The notes beneath the pieces are model-generated. The model was given only the letters and a program-made list of their open reading frames with translations. It made no database searches and was not told where the DNA came from. Shown one piece after another: positions 1 through 8,578 of a stretch of DNA of 64,000 nucleotides. A program made the translations under genes and the position numbers. Each line of letters starts with the position of its first letter. Positions within the stretch are counted from its first letter, which is position 1. Origin of the DNA: Actinokineospora alba (GTDB lineage: Bacteria > Actinomycetota > Actinomycetes > Mycobacteriales > Pseudonocardiaceae). The stretch covers positions 3,782,001-3,846,000 of the forward strand of contig NZ_SNXU01000001.1 in assembly GCF_004362515.1 (NCBI RefSeq), written 5' to 3'.

Positions 1-1389
1 CGGTCGCAGACACTCACCGCACGTGGCATGAACGTCCAGCGACGGGACTACCAGTACCGGCTGGACGGGTGCCTGACCGCGGTCGACGACCGGATCGCGG
101 GCGCACGCCGCTACGACCTGGACCCGGCGGGTCGTGTCACCGCGGTGCACGGCGCCGGGTGGACCGAGCGCTACGCCTACGACGCCGCGGGCAATCTCAC
201 CCAGGCGGCGTGGCCCGGCGAGCATCCCGCTGAGGGAACACGGGAGTACACGGGAACCAGGGTCCGCCGGTCGGGCACCGTCCACTTCGAACACGATGTG
301 CAGGGGCGGGTCCTGCTTCGGCGGCAGCGTGCTCTTTCCGGCCAGATCCGGGCGTGGACCTACACCTGGGACGCTGAAGACCGCTTGGTCGCCGTCACCA
401 CCCCGGACGGCGCCCGGTGGCGCTATCGCTACGACGGTCTGGGAAGGCGCACCGCCAAGCAGCGACTGGCCTCGACCGGCACCGAGGTGGTCGAGCAGGT
501 CGACTTCGCCTGGGACGGTCTCGTCCTCGCCGAGCAGACCACGTCCGGAGCGGTTCTCGACGGACCCGACCCGGCGGAACGCACCACCACGTGGGAGTTC
601 GAGCCGGGCACGTTCCGGCCGGTCGCGCAGCGGGAACGGGTTCGCACCTCACCGCAGACGTGGATCGACGCGCAGTTCTACGCCCTGATAACCGACCTGA
701 TCGGCACGCCGACGGAGATGGTCGACTCGGACGGCGCACTGGCGTGGCGTTCGCAGACCACGCTGTGGGGTGCCGCCTTGGCTGGGCTGGGTGGGGGTCC
801 GTACTGCCCGCTGCGGTTTCCCGGTCAATACCACGACGTGGAAACCGGGCTCAACTACAACGTCCACCGCTACTACGACCCGGCCACCGGGCACTACGGT
901 TCCGCCGACCCGCTTGGCCTGCTGGCGGGACCGAACCCGTTCGCCTACGTCGGCAACCCGACGCTTCGGTCGGACCCGTTGGGCCTCACGGATTGCGCGC
1001 GGGCCAAGAAGCTGGCGAACAAGACCAGCGAGCGCGCGCGGAACGGCAGCGTCCGGGAGGCGCCGAACTATCATGGGCGGCTTTCGCGGGAACGCGAACT
1101 CGAGATCCTGTCCAACCCGGACGGCGTCTACCACTCGACGGGTTCGGGCGGCCGGTTCATCTACCGCCAGGGCGACGACATCGTGATCACCGAAGGTCCT
1201 GGAAGCAAGGCGGGCCAGTTGGTGACCAGTTACGGGCCATCCGGTCCGCGCGGTGACAGCGGTGCGGCGATCTTCGGCGGGTCCTCGGCTGATCCTGGGA
1301 TGCCTATCACCCACGACATGATCGTCAACGGGACGATCCCGACACCGGATGGCGGGACCGTTCCGCCCGCCATCCAGATCCTTCCCTAA
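1..1389 (+). CDS. Rhs/YD-repeat protein, C-terminal part with toxin-like tip (5' truncated)
   Basis: The reading frame is open from the first base, so the gene begins upstream of the window. About 460 residues are present. YD-type repeats (YRYDGLGRRTAKQ, YTWDAEDRLVAV) lead into an Rhs-associated core (GLNYNVHRYYDPATGHYGSADPLGL, then NPFAYVGNPTLRSDPLGL), which in this family marks the boundary between shell and variable cargo. The last ~135 residues after DPLGL are unrelated to the repeats and contain GGRFIYRQGDDIVITEGPGS and VTSYGPSG. I have seen this kind of module at the tips of Rhs and CdiA proteins and believe it is a nuclease-type toxin, but I cannot name the family with certainty. In Rhs systems the shell encloses the toxin and delivers it to neighbouring cells, with immunity encoded just downstream. 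The Rhs call is sure; the toxin activity is inferred. Confidence 0.9.
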   Translation, partial: RSQTLTARGMNVQRRDYQYRLDGCLTAVDDRIAGARRYDLDPAGRVTAVHGAGWTERYAYDAAGNLTQAAWPGEHPAEGTREYTGTRVRRSGTVHFEHDVQGRVLLRRQRALSGQIRAWTYTWDAEDRLVAVTTPDGARWRYRYDGLGRRTAKQRLASTGTEVVEQVDFAWDGLVLAEQTTSGAVLDGPDPAERTTTWEFEPGTFRPVAQRERVRTSPQTWIDAQFYALITDLIGTPTEMVDSDGALAWRSQTTLWGAALAGLGGGPYCPLRFPGQYHDVETGLNYNVHRYYDPATGHYGSADPLGLLAGPNPFAYVGNPTLRSDPLGLTDCARAKKLANKTSERARNGSVREAPNYHGRLSRERELEILSNPDGVYHSTGSGGRFIYRQGDDIVITEGPGSKAGQLVTSYGPSGPRGDSGAAIFGGSSADPGMPITHDMIVNGTIPTPDGGTVPPAIQILP

Positions 1390-1402
1390 TAGGGTGGAGC
1401 CT

Positions 1403-2140
1403 GTGTCGGAATCCATCGGTCGGTTCGAAGTACGCCCAGGTCGCGGCCTCGCGGTCACACCACGTCTGATCATCGGAAGCCGGTCGCTGATGGTGAGCCC
1501 GTGCCAGGACGGAGCGGCCCACGAGCGGCACGTGCTGGCCACTGTGGGCAGCGGCAACTGGTACCAGTCCGAGCATGACGAGCTGCGGTTCTCGCCGTCG
1601 GAGCGGGTGCTGGAGAGTGTCTGGCTGCACATCCCCGAGGTCAACGCCGATCTCGCGGAGCCGCTGGCGCGGTGGCGGGCCCTACCGTCGACGCCGGGCA
1701 CTCTCGGGTTGGTCGGATCGGACCCGTTCGACCAGGTTCCAGCGACGACGCGCATGTTCGGTGCCGACGGGACACTCGTGTGCGCCTATGGGGCCATCGC
1801 GTCCGGGGCGGAGACTCGGCTTGAGGTCGCCGAAGGCTGCTCGGTGGTGGTCGGCGATGGTGACCTGGTTGGTTGGTTCATCGAGGATGCCGAGCGGTTC
1901 GTGGTGCGGTCGTGGGAGTTTCCGGGATCGGCGGTCGAGGACCGTGAGTTCCAAACACGCATGGCGGAGTTCTTCGACCTCGTCGCGGAACCGAACCTCG
2001 AGGCCCTGGAAGACGGCGAACCGGACGTGATCGAGCGCCTCTCCGTGTTGCGCGACGGGATCGATCTCGGCGGTGGGGTTCAGGCCAGGCGGGCCGCGCT
2101 GCGGGAAACGGTCGCCGAGTTGGTCGACTTCTTCGGATGA
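1403..2140 (+). CDS. Putative immunity protein of the Rhs toxin
   Basis: This 245-residue soluble protein has no signal peptide or membrane segment and no motif I recognise. The GTG at 1403 is preceded at good spacing by GGTGGAG; an in-frame GTG at 1394 is an alternative. It starts 14 bp after the Rhs stop on the same strand, the classic place for the cognate immunity gene. The product is acidic towards its C-terminus, as many nuclease-immunity proteins are. The assignment rests on position and character, not homology. Confidence 0.5.
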   Translation: MSESIGRFEVRPGRGLAVTPRLIIGSRSLMVSPCQDGAAHERHVLATVGSGNWYQSEHDELRFSPSERVLESVWLHIPEVNADLAEPLARWRALPSTPGTLGLVGSDPFDQVPATTRMFGADGTLVCAYGAIASGAETRLEVAEGCSVVVGDGDLVGWFIEDAERFVVRSWEFPGSAVEDREFQTRMAEFFDLVAEPNLEALEDGEPDVIERLSVLRDGIDLGGGVQARRAALRETVAELVDFFG

Positions 2141-2170
2141 CCACAAGGTCATCGATTCGAGAGGCAGGGG

Positions 2171-2587
2171 ATGGGCGACAGCGGACGTGCGGCCATCCTC
2201 CGCTCTGCCGGTTTCGAGGTCGTCGGCACCGTGGAGTCCGCGGGAGGCCTGCTTCCGGAGCAGGCCTGGCGCCGCGTCATCAATCTGGACGTGGTCCCCG
2301 TCGCCGAGGTCGACGACGATGACCTGGACCGCGTCGACGCCGAGTGGCGCGGGCTTGCCGACGAGAGCGGGCTGTTCGCGGACGACGGCTCGTTCCTCAT
2401 CAGCCCGCCCGGTCCCGGCGCCATGCGGTTGCCCTGGGTGCGGGTCCGGTTGACGGCCGCGACAAAGCTGGCCGGGCAGCTCCACGCCAGTCCCGGTCAG
2501 CCCGAGTTCGTCACGGCGGCGTTGGACGGGCACGTGGTGCTTGGCGTCACCAGCGAAGAGCATGGAGTGTGGCTGGTCCGGGGCTAG
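2171..2587 (+). CDS. Hypothetical protein, possible second immunity gene
   Basis: This acidic 138-residue protein has no recognised domain. It starts about 30 bp after the putative immunity gene, with GAGGCAGGGG upstream of the ATG, so the two are probably cotranscribed with the Rhs gene. The predicted fold is mixed alpha/beta, with a run of aspartates in the middle (VDDDDLDRVD). Its stop codon overlaps the stop of the convergent GNAT gene (shared bases 2584-2587), so it ends the Rhs locus. It may be an extra immunity protein or an unrelated small cytosolic protein. Confidence 0.55.
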   Translation: MGDSGRAAILRSAGFEVVGTVESAGGLLPEQAWRRVINLDVVPVAEVDDDDLDRVDAEWRGLADESGLFADDGSFLISPPGPGAMRLPWVRVRLTAATKLAGQLHASPGQPEFVTAALDGHVVLGVTSEEHGVWLVRG

Positions 2588-3114
2588 CGGCCCAGTGGGA
2601 TCTCGAAGTGCACCGTCTGGAACCCGATCGGGTCGCCGTCCCGGTTGTCGTACACCTCCGTGGCGATCGACCGCCAGAACGGCTCCGCCCCCGGCACCCG
2701 CGTGTCCGTGTGCAGGTAGAGCACCGAGTACGTCGGCTCGTTCGCCACGAACTCGGTGGCCGCCCGGACCAACTCCCGGGCCAGCCCACACCGCCGGTGC
2801 TCCGGCCGCACGTACACCCGGAACAGCTGCGCCGTCGCCCCGCCCGCGTACCGCTCAGCCAGCCACCCCGGGTGCGGCGGGCTGGCGGGGGCGACAGCGC
2901 GGACGCCGGTGGTGGCGACGATCTCGTCACCTTTCGCCGCAACGAAAAGGGCGTGTCGCGGCGGTTCCAGGTAGGCACCGCGCAGGTCGATGGCGTCGGC
3001 GTGCCATTCGGGGCGGTAGCCGTAGCCGAACTCGCGGTAGAAAGTGTCGAGCATGACGCCGCGGGCGCCGTCGAGGTCGGTTTCGCGGGCCTGGCGGATG
3101 TCGTATGGGCTCAT
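2584..3114 (-). CDS. GNAT-family N-acetyltransferase
   Basis: This 176-residue protein starts MSPYDIRQARETDLDGARGV and shows the GNAT acetyl-CoA site: a beta-4 strand (AQLFRVYVRPEHRRCGLARELV) with the R/Q-x-x-G/C-x-[GA] pyrophosphate loop as RRCGLA at about residues 100-105, then an ILYLHTD-like strand. The family transfers acetyl groups to amines. It is the last gene of the eleven-gene minus-strand operon, and its ATG overlaps the stop of the fused ABC ATPase (ATGA). That linkage suggests acetylation of the operon's small molecule, of a precursor, or self-protection; the substrate is unknown. Confidence 0.8.
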   Translation of the reverse strand: MSPYDIRQARETDLDGARGVMLDTFYREFGYGYRPEWHADAIDLRGAYLEPPRHALFVAAKGDEIVATTGVRAVAPASPPHPGWLAERYAGGATAQLFRVYVRPEHRRCGLARELVRAATEFVANEPTYSVLYLHTDTRVPGAEPFWRSIATEVYDNRDGDPIGFQTVHFEIPLGR

Positions 3115-4529
3115 GGGTGCGCTTCCTTGATGGTGTGGCCGAGCAGGCCGATGGTCACGGGGTGTTGCGGGTCGCTCAGGACGTCGTGGGCGTCGCCATG
3201 TTCGACGACTTTCCCCTTGTCCAGCACGACGATCCGGTCGGCCAGTCGGGACACGACGCCGAGGTCGTGGCTGATCAGGACGACCGTGCAGGGTAAGCCT
3301 GCCAGCAGGTCGAGCAGGCCTGCTTGGGTGATGGTGTCCAGCCCGGACGTGATCTCGTCGCACACCAGCACGTCCGGGCGGGCCAGCAGCGCCCGGACGA
3401 GCGCGGCCCGCTGCAGTTCGCCGCCGGACAGGCCAGCCGGGCGTCGCCTGGCTGTCTCCGCGCTGACGCCGACTTTCGCCAACTCGTCCAACGCGAGAGC
3501 GGACGCCTCAAGCTTCGAGGCGCCACGCAGGCGCACGGCGGTCCGGGAGATCTGGTCCAGCACCGTACGGTGCTCGTCGAACGAAGCGCGCGCGTCCTGG
3601 AAGACGTACTGCGCCTGCGTAAGTCGGGGCCGGACGCCGTCGACCAGAATTGAGCCGTCCCAAGTGGAGTGCAGGCCCACCACGCACCGGGCGAGGGTGG
3701 TCTTCCCACTGCCGGAACGGCCGACCACGCCGAGACATTCGCCGACGCCGGCCGCGACCGTCACCTTGTGCAGCACCTCGGCCGACCGGTGCCGGGCGCT
3801 GAGGTCCCGCACTTGCAGCCGAGGCCCTCGGTCCGCGGCGGCGGGTGGCACCTGGATCTGGGGCTGGGCCTCGATCAGCGCCCGCGTGTAGTCGTCGCGC
3901 GGCGAGGTCAGCACCTCGTCGGCCGGGCCCGCCGCGACTACCCGACCCGCCCGCAGCACGACGATCTCGTCCGCCAGCGCCCGCACCACCTCGAGGTCGT
4001 GGGTCAGGATCACCACCGCCACGCCTTGCCGGGCGACCTCCGCCAACTCGGCGACGATCTCCGCGCGGGTGATGGCGTCCTGGCCGGTCGTCGGCTCGTC
4101 GGCGATGATCACCGCCGGTTCCCGGACCAAAATCTGCGCCAGCACGACCCGCTGCTGCTGTCCGCCGGAAAGCTGATGCGGATACCGGTCGAGCAACTCC
4201 GCGGGCACCCGAGCCCGCCGCAGCGCTGTGGCGATCGCCGCTTCGTCGCCGATCTCGCGGAACACCGCGCCGATCCGCCGAACCGGGTTGAGCGCGGCCG
4301 ACGGGTGCTGCGGCACGAACCCCGCGTTCCCGCGGACGGTCACGCTTCCGCTGACCCGCACCCCGGCGGCGTGCTCGCCCAGCAGCGCGAGCCCGGTGGT
4401 CGTCTTCCCGCTGCCGGACTCGCCGACCAGCGCCAACACCCGCCCGGCCGCCAACGCGAAACTCACCCCGTCGACCAGGGTCCGGGTGTCCGTCTCGGCG
4501 CGCAGACCCTCCACATGCACGACGGTCAC
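3111..4529 (-). CDS. Fused double ATPase of a peptide/nickel-type ABC importer (DppD-DppF-like)
   Basis: This 472-residue cytosolic ATPase carries two complete nucleotide-binding domains. Domain 1 has Walker A GESGSGKT (about 36-43), signature LSGGQQQR (about 120) and Walker B VIIADEPTT (about 140). Domain 2 has Walker A GRSGSGKT (about 270), signature LSGGELQRA and Walker B VLVCDEITSGLD. In most Dpp/Opp/Nik importers these are two separate proteins. The GTG start overlaps the permease stop (GTGA), and longer in-frame extensions lie inside the permease gene and are not used. It powers import with the two permeases and the Tat lipoprotein encoded upstream. The cluster context points to a metal-chelate or peptide-like ligand. 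Confidence 0.92.
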   Translation of the reverse strand: MTVVHVEGLRAETDTRTLVDGVSFALAAGRVLALVGESGSGKTTTGLALLGEHAAGVRVSGSVTVRGNAGFVPQHPSAALNPVRRIGAVFREIGDEAAIATALRRARVPAELLDRYPHQLSGGQQQRVVLAQILVREPAVIIADEPTTGQDAITRAEIVAELAEVARQGVAVVILTHDLEVVRALADEIVVLRAGRVVAAGPADEVLTSPRDDYTRALIEAQPQIQVPPAAADRGPRLQVRDLSARHRSAEVLHKVTVAAGVGECLGVVGRSGSGKTTLARCVVGLHSTWDGSILVDGVRPRLTQAQYVFQDARASFDEHRTVLDQISRTAVRLRGASKLEASALALDELAKVGVSAETARRRPAGLSGGELQRAALVRALLARPDVLVCDEITSGLDTITQAGLLDLLAGLPCTVVLISHDLGVVSRLADRIVVLDKGKVVEHGDAHDVLSDPQHPVTIGLLGHTIKEAHP

Positions 4530-5302
4530 GTCCGCGCCTCCTTCCGCAAAGCCTTGTCGAACACCAGGTTCAGCCCGATCGACAGAGCCACGATCAGCAG
4601 CGCGGGGACCACGACGGCCAGCGGCTGCAGGAACAGCCCGCCGCGGTTGCGGTCGACCATCACCGCCCAGTCCGCCGCGTCCGGCGCCACCCCGATCCCG
4701 AGGAAGCTCGCCGACGCCACCAGGTACAGCGCGCCGGTCAGCCGGACACCCACGTCCGCCGCGAGCGTGCGCGCCATGGACCGTCCGATGTAGACGATCG
4801 ATTTCCGCCACCATGACTCGCCTTGCAACCGCATCGCCTCCAGTGCGGGCCGCCCGGCGATCTCCAAGGCAGCCGCCCGGGAGATCCGCGCGACATCAGG
4901 AAAGTTGATCAGCGTCACGATGCCGACGATCACCGCGATGCCCTGTCCGGCGATCGTGGCCAGCAGGATCAGCACCAGCAGCGACGGGATCGCCAACAGC
5001 AGATCCAACGGCCGCATCAGGAGCTCGTCGACCGCCCGCACCCGTGACGTCGCCGCCAGCACACCCCACGGCACACCGACGACGTACGCGCCCGCCGTGG
5101 CCAGCAGCGCCACCAGGGCCACCGACTGGCCGCCTGCCAGCACCTGGTGCCACACGTCCCGCCCGACGAAGTCGGTGCCCAGGAAGTGGTCCGGCATGAA
5201 CGGCGCGCCCCGGGTCTGCGTCTCGGGCACGAACAGCGGCCCGAGCAGTGCCAACAGCAGCGGGACCGCGATCAGCAGCCCACCCACCCCGAACCGCTTC
5301 AT
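4526..5302 (-). CDS. ABC importer permease, DppC/NikC type
   Basis: This 258-residue inner-membrane permease has an N-terminal hydrophobic helix followed by HFLGTDFVGRDVWHQVLAGG, the GTDxxGRD motif typical of DppC/OppC/NikC subunits, and five further membrane segments with an EAA-like loop (SRAAALEIAGRPALEAMRLQGES). It pairs with the DppB-type permease, whose stop overlaps this ATG (ATGA), and docks on the fused ATPase downstream. The length is slightly short for the family (about 280-300). Confidence 0.92.
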   Translation of the reverse strand: MKRFGVGGLLIAVPLLLALLGPLFVPETQTRGAPFMPDHFLGTDFVGRDVWHQVLAGGQSVALVALLATAGAYVVGVPWGVLAATSRVRAVDELLMRPLDLLLAIPSLLVLILLATIAGQGIAVIVGIVTLINFPDVARISRAAALEIAGRPALEAMRLQGESWWRKSIVYIGRSMARTLAADVGVRLTGALYLVASASFLGIGVAPDAADWAVMVDRNRGGLFLQPLAVVVPALLIVALSIGLNLVFDKALRKEART

Positions 5303-6249
5303 CGGATGCCCACCGCCCGCGGCGAGAGCCGGAACGCGACGAGGTCGGCGATCAGGTTCACCGCGACCGTGGTCACCGCGAACACCACCGCGAGCCCTTG
5401 CACCACCGGGAGATCACGGCTCGCGACCGCGTCCACGAGCGTGGTGCCAAGCCCCGGGATGACGAACACCGCCTCCACCACGATCACCCCGCCGAGGAGC
5501 CAGTCCGTGGTCCGCGCGACCTGCTGGACGGCGGGCGCGAGCGCGTTCGGCAGCGCGTGCGCGAACCGGACCCGGCCGACACTGAGCCCCAGCCTGCGCG
5601 CGTGGCGCACGTAGTCCGACGACAGCGCCTCGATCATGCCCGCGCGCACCAGCCTGCTGATCGAGCAGATCGGCCGGGCCAGCAGCACGACCAGCGGCAG
5701 CACCAGCACCTCAGGGTGTCCCAGCAGGTCTCCGCCGACCCCGACAGCGGTCGGCGGGAGCCAAGCGAGCTGCACGCCGAACAGTGCGATCAGCACCACC
5801 GCCAGCGCGAACTCCGGAATCGAGTGCAGCCCCACGCTGATCGACGTCAGCACCCGGTCCAGCCTGCTGCCCTCCCGCAGCGCCGCCAGCACCCCGACCA
5901 TGACCGACAGCGGAACCAGCAGCACCAGAGTCAGCACCGCGAGGACCGCCGTCGGTGCGAGACCGTTGGAGAGGAACGCCGAGACCGGTCTGCCGGAGAC
6001 GATCGAGACCCCGAGGTCCAGGTGCGCCAAGCCCCACAGCCACGCGCCGAACCGTTCCAGCGGCGGCCGGTCGAGACCCATCACGGTCCGGATCTGCTCG
6101 ATCCGCTCCGGGTTCGGGTCGTCCCCGGCGAGCGCCACCGCGGCGTCCCCCGGCAAGGCCTGCACCAGGAGGAACACCACGGTGGCGACGGCGATGACCT
6201 GGATGACCCCGAAGGCCAGCCGTTTCACCGCGTAGCGGCCCAGACTCAC
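5299..6249 (-). CDS. ABC importer permease, DppB/NikB type
   Basis: This 316-residue permease starts VSLGRYAVKRLAFGVIQVIAV. The first membrane helix, the conserved TVVFLLVQALPGDAA stretch and the LVRAGMIEALSSDYVRHARRLG coupling helix are the standard DppB/NikB layout, with about six membrane segments. The GTG at 6249 overlaps the stop of the binding-protein gene (GTGA), so the two are translationally coupled. It forms the import channel with the DppC-type partner. The substrate cannot be read from the sequence; this permease family serves peptides, nickel and opine-type metallophores. Confidence 0.93.
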   Translation of the reverse strand: MSLGRYAVKRLAFGVIQVIAVATVVFLLVQALPGDAAVALAGDDPNPERIEQIRTVMGLDRPPLERFGAWLWGLAHLDLGVSIVSGRPVSAFLSNGLAPTAVLAVLTLVLLVPLSVMVGVLAALREGSRLDRVLTSISVGLHSIPEFALAVVLIALFGVQLAWLPPTAVGVGGDLLGHPEVLVLPLVVLLARPICSISRLVRAGMIEALSSDYVRHARRLGLSVGRVRFAHALPNALAPAVQQVARTTDWLLGGVIVVEAVFVIPGLGTTLVDAVASRDLPVVQGLAVVFAVTTVAVNLIADLVAFRLSPRAVGIR

Positions 6250-7784
6250 CCGAGCCACACCTTGTCGAACCTCGCCCAGTCCAGCGTGTTCGCCGGCGCG
6301 GTCGCCACACCGCTGACGTTGCGGGCGGTGCCGACGATCCAGTCCGCGAAGCCCCACATCAGGTAGCCGCCCTCGGCGTGCAGCGAGCGCTGCATCTCCG
6401 CGTACACCGCGCCGCGCGCCTTCTCGTCCGCCGTGGACACCGCCTTCTGGTACAGCGCGTCGAACTCGGGCCGGGTCCACTTGGTGACGTTGGTTCCCGA
6501 CGTGCTGAGCAGCCGCTGCGCGATGTGCGTCTCGATCGGCATCGCGCCGGAGCGGAAGCTCGACATGGAGCCGTTCTTGAGCGTGTCGGCCCAGTAGGTG
6601 TCCTTGTTGCCGGTGACGACCTCGATCGTCAGCCCGGATCCCTTGACCTGGTCGGCGAAGATCGTGGCCGCCTCGACCATCCCGGCCGCGGCGGTGGACG
6701 TGTCGAGTTTGATGGTCATGCCCTCGGCGCCCGCCTTGCGGATCAGGTGCTTGGCCTTGTCCAGGTCGCGCGTGCGCTGCGGGATGTCGCCGGCGTAGTA
6801 CTGCGAGCCCTTGCCGAACAGGTCGTTGCCGATCTGCCCGCTACCCGCCAGGGTCGACTCGACCAACTGCGGCCGGTCGGCCAGCAGGAACATCGCCTCG
6901 CGCAGGTCCGGGTTGTTGAAAGGCGCCCGGTCGAGCTTCATCGCAAACGCTTGCACCGCGCTGTTGGGGGAGCGGACGATCGTCATCCGGTCACTCGCGC
7001 CGTGGGCCCGGGCGGTGGTCGGGGTGAGGTCGTGGGCGTACTCGACCTGCCCGCCGAGCAGCGCGTTCGTCCGCGCCGACTCCTCGTTGGCGATCACGAA
7101 CTGCAGCTCGTCGAGGTGCGGGGCACCCTCCCAGTACTGCGCGTTCTTCTTGAGCAGTACGGACTTGCCCGGCTCGAACGAGACGAAGCTGAACGGGCCT
7201 GAGCCGACCGGTTTGGTGAAGTCCTCGGTGCCCTCGGGGACGATGTAGGTGCCGAAGGCGGCGAGCGCGTTGGGGAATTCGACGAACGGCCGCTTGAGGG
7301 CGAACTCGACGGTCCGGTCGTCGATCGCCTTGCTGTTCGCCAGGTCGATCAGCGACAGGCTCGACTTGGCCCGGAAGGCGCGCTTGGGGTCGAGGATGCG
7401 GGCGTAGCTGGCGAGCACGTCCTGCGCGCGCACCGGCTTGCCGTCGTGGAACACGGCCTGGCGCAGCGTGATCCGCCAGCGGGTCAGGTCGCCGTTGGGC
7501 TCCCACTTCTCGGCCAGGCGCGGCTGCGCGGAGACGTCGGCGCCGAGGTCGGCGAGCTTGTCGAACATCGCCTTCGACCGTGCCGCCTCGACGAACAGGT
7601 TCGCCAGGTGCGGGTCGAGGACCTCCTTGGCGCCGCCGCCCGCGAACGCGGCCCGTAGTCGCCCGCCCGCTTTCGGGGCGGCCGTGGTGGCCGACGGTGT
7701 CGAGCAGCCCACGAGGCCGGCAGCGGAGAGCCCGGCGGTGATGGCGAGGAAGCCGCGGCGGCTGAGTTCGGGGAAGTGGGTCAT
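6246..7784 (-). CDS. Extracellular solute-binding lipoprotein, family 5 (DppA/NikA/CntA-like), Tat-exported
   Basis: This 512-residue protein begins with a twin-arginine signal (SRRGFLAITAGL, RR at 9-10) that merges into a lipobox (LVGC, Cys about 27), so it is a folded lipoprotein anchored outside the membrane. The body follows the SBP family 5 pattern (AEKWEPNGDLTRWRITLRQ, FHDGKPVRAQDVLASYARIL, GSGPFSFVSFEPG). Family 5 receptors bind peptides, nickel chelates, or opine metallophores such as staphylopine. It starts 14 bp after the methyltransferase stop, the only gap in the operon, and overlaps the permease gene behind it. In this operon it is the likely receptor for the returning metal-loaded compound. 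Confidence 0.92.
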   Translation of the reverse strand: MTHFPELSRRGFLAITAGLSAAGLVGCSTPSATTAAPKAGGRLRAAFAGGGAKEVLDPHLANLFVEAARSKAMFDKLADLGADVSAQPRLAEKWEPNGDLTRWRITLRQAVFHDGKPVRAQDVLASYARILDPKRAFRAKSSLSLIDLANSKAIDDRTVEFALKRPFVEFPNALAAFGTYIVPEGTEDFTKPVGSGPFSFVSFEPGKSVLLKKNAQYWEGAPHLDELQFVIANEESARTNALLGGQVEYAHDLTPTTARAHGASDRMTIVRSPNSAVQAFAMKLDRAPFNNPDLREAMFLLADRPQLVESTLAGSGQIGNDLFGKGSQYYAGDIPQRTRDLDKAKHLIRKAGAEGMTIKLDTSTAAAGMVEAATIFADQVKGSGLTIEVVTGNKDTYWADTLKNGSMSSFRSGAMPIETHIAQRLLSTSGTNVTKWTRPEFDALYQKAVSTADEKARGAVYAEMQRSLHAEGGYLMWGFADWIVGTARNVSGVATAPANTLDWARFDKVWLG

Positions 7785-7798
7785 GGGGGAGATCCCTT

Positions 7799-8578
7799 TC
7801 AGTGGTGCGGGCGCAGGCGCGCCACGACGTGCAGGCGGTCACCGGACAGCGAGCCCCCGAGCTCGGCGTCCGGCGTCCACGGGGTGTCCGTGCGCGGTCC
7901 CGGTTCGTCGAACAGGGCGAGCACGTCGAATCCGGCGAGGTCGAGCAGGAGGCGGAGTTCCTGGGGGAACAGCAGTCGCCACGCGGAGCGTTGGACCAGC
8001 GGCTCGGTGCGGCCGGTCCAGGTCCAGTCGCGTCGGCGGCGCAGGAGTTGGGCGGCGTGGTCGATCCACAGGGTGGTGTGGGAGGTGTAGTCGACGCCTT
8101 GCCACGTCACCGTTCGGGTGCGGGTGTCGTGGAGCAGCTCGGTGTTGCCGAGGAAGAAGGCGCCGTTGCGCATCTCGGCGACGAGCAGGCCGCCTGGGGT
8201 GAGGTGTTCGCGGCAGCGGGTGAGGAACGCGCTGAGGTCGGCGTTGGTGTGGCAGTAGAGGAAGGCGCTGTCCAGGCAGGTGATGACGTCGACCGTGCGG
8301 CCCAGCGCGAAGGAGCGCATGTCGCCGACGACGAAGTCGACCTGCTCGTGGTGGCGGCGGGCGTGCTCGACCATCGCCTCGGAGCTGTCGAGGCCGGTTG
8401 CCTGGTAGCCGTTTCGGGCCAGGTAGCCCGCGTCGCGGCCGGTCCCGCAGCCGATGTCCAGGAGCTTGTTGCCGCCGTCGAAGCGGGTGACGAGGTCGTG
8501 GACGAACCGGGCAGCGACGTGGTCCGGGTCCGGGAACTGCTGTTCGTAAAGCTCGGGGTTGTCGGTGAGCAGGTTCAT
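7799..8578 (-). CDS. Class I SAM-dependent methyltransferase
   Basis: This 259-residue soluble enzyme has the Rossmann SAM site: motif I KLLDIGCGTGRDAG (about 38-51), the acidic end of beta-2 (ATGLDSSEAM) and motif II/III region VDFVVGDMRSF, with a post-motif strand DVITCLDSAFLY. The fold and order match small-molecule N/O/C-methyltransferases (Methyltransf_25/11 type). Its ATG overlaps the stop of the MFS gene (ATGA). Its place between exporter and importer genes in a chelator-type operon suggests it methylates the operon product. The methyl acceptor is unknown. Confidence 0.88.
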   Translation of the reverse strand: MNLLTDNPELYEQQFPDPDHVAARFVHDLVTRFDGGNKLLDIGCGTGRDAGYLARNGYQATGLDSSEAMVEHARRHHEQVDFVVGDMRSFALGRTVDVITCLDSAFLYCHTNADLSAFLTRCREHLTPGGLLVAEMRNGAFFLGNTELLHDTRTRTVTWQGVDYTSHTTLWIDHAAQLLRRRRDWTWTGRTEPLVQRSAWRLLFPQELRLLLDLAGFDVLALFDEPGPRTDTPWTPDAELGGSLSGDRLHVVARLRPHH

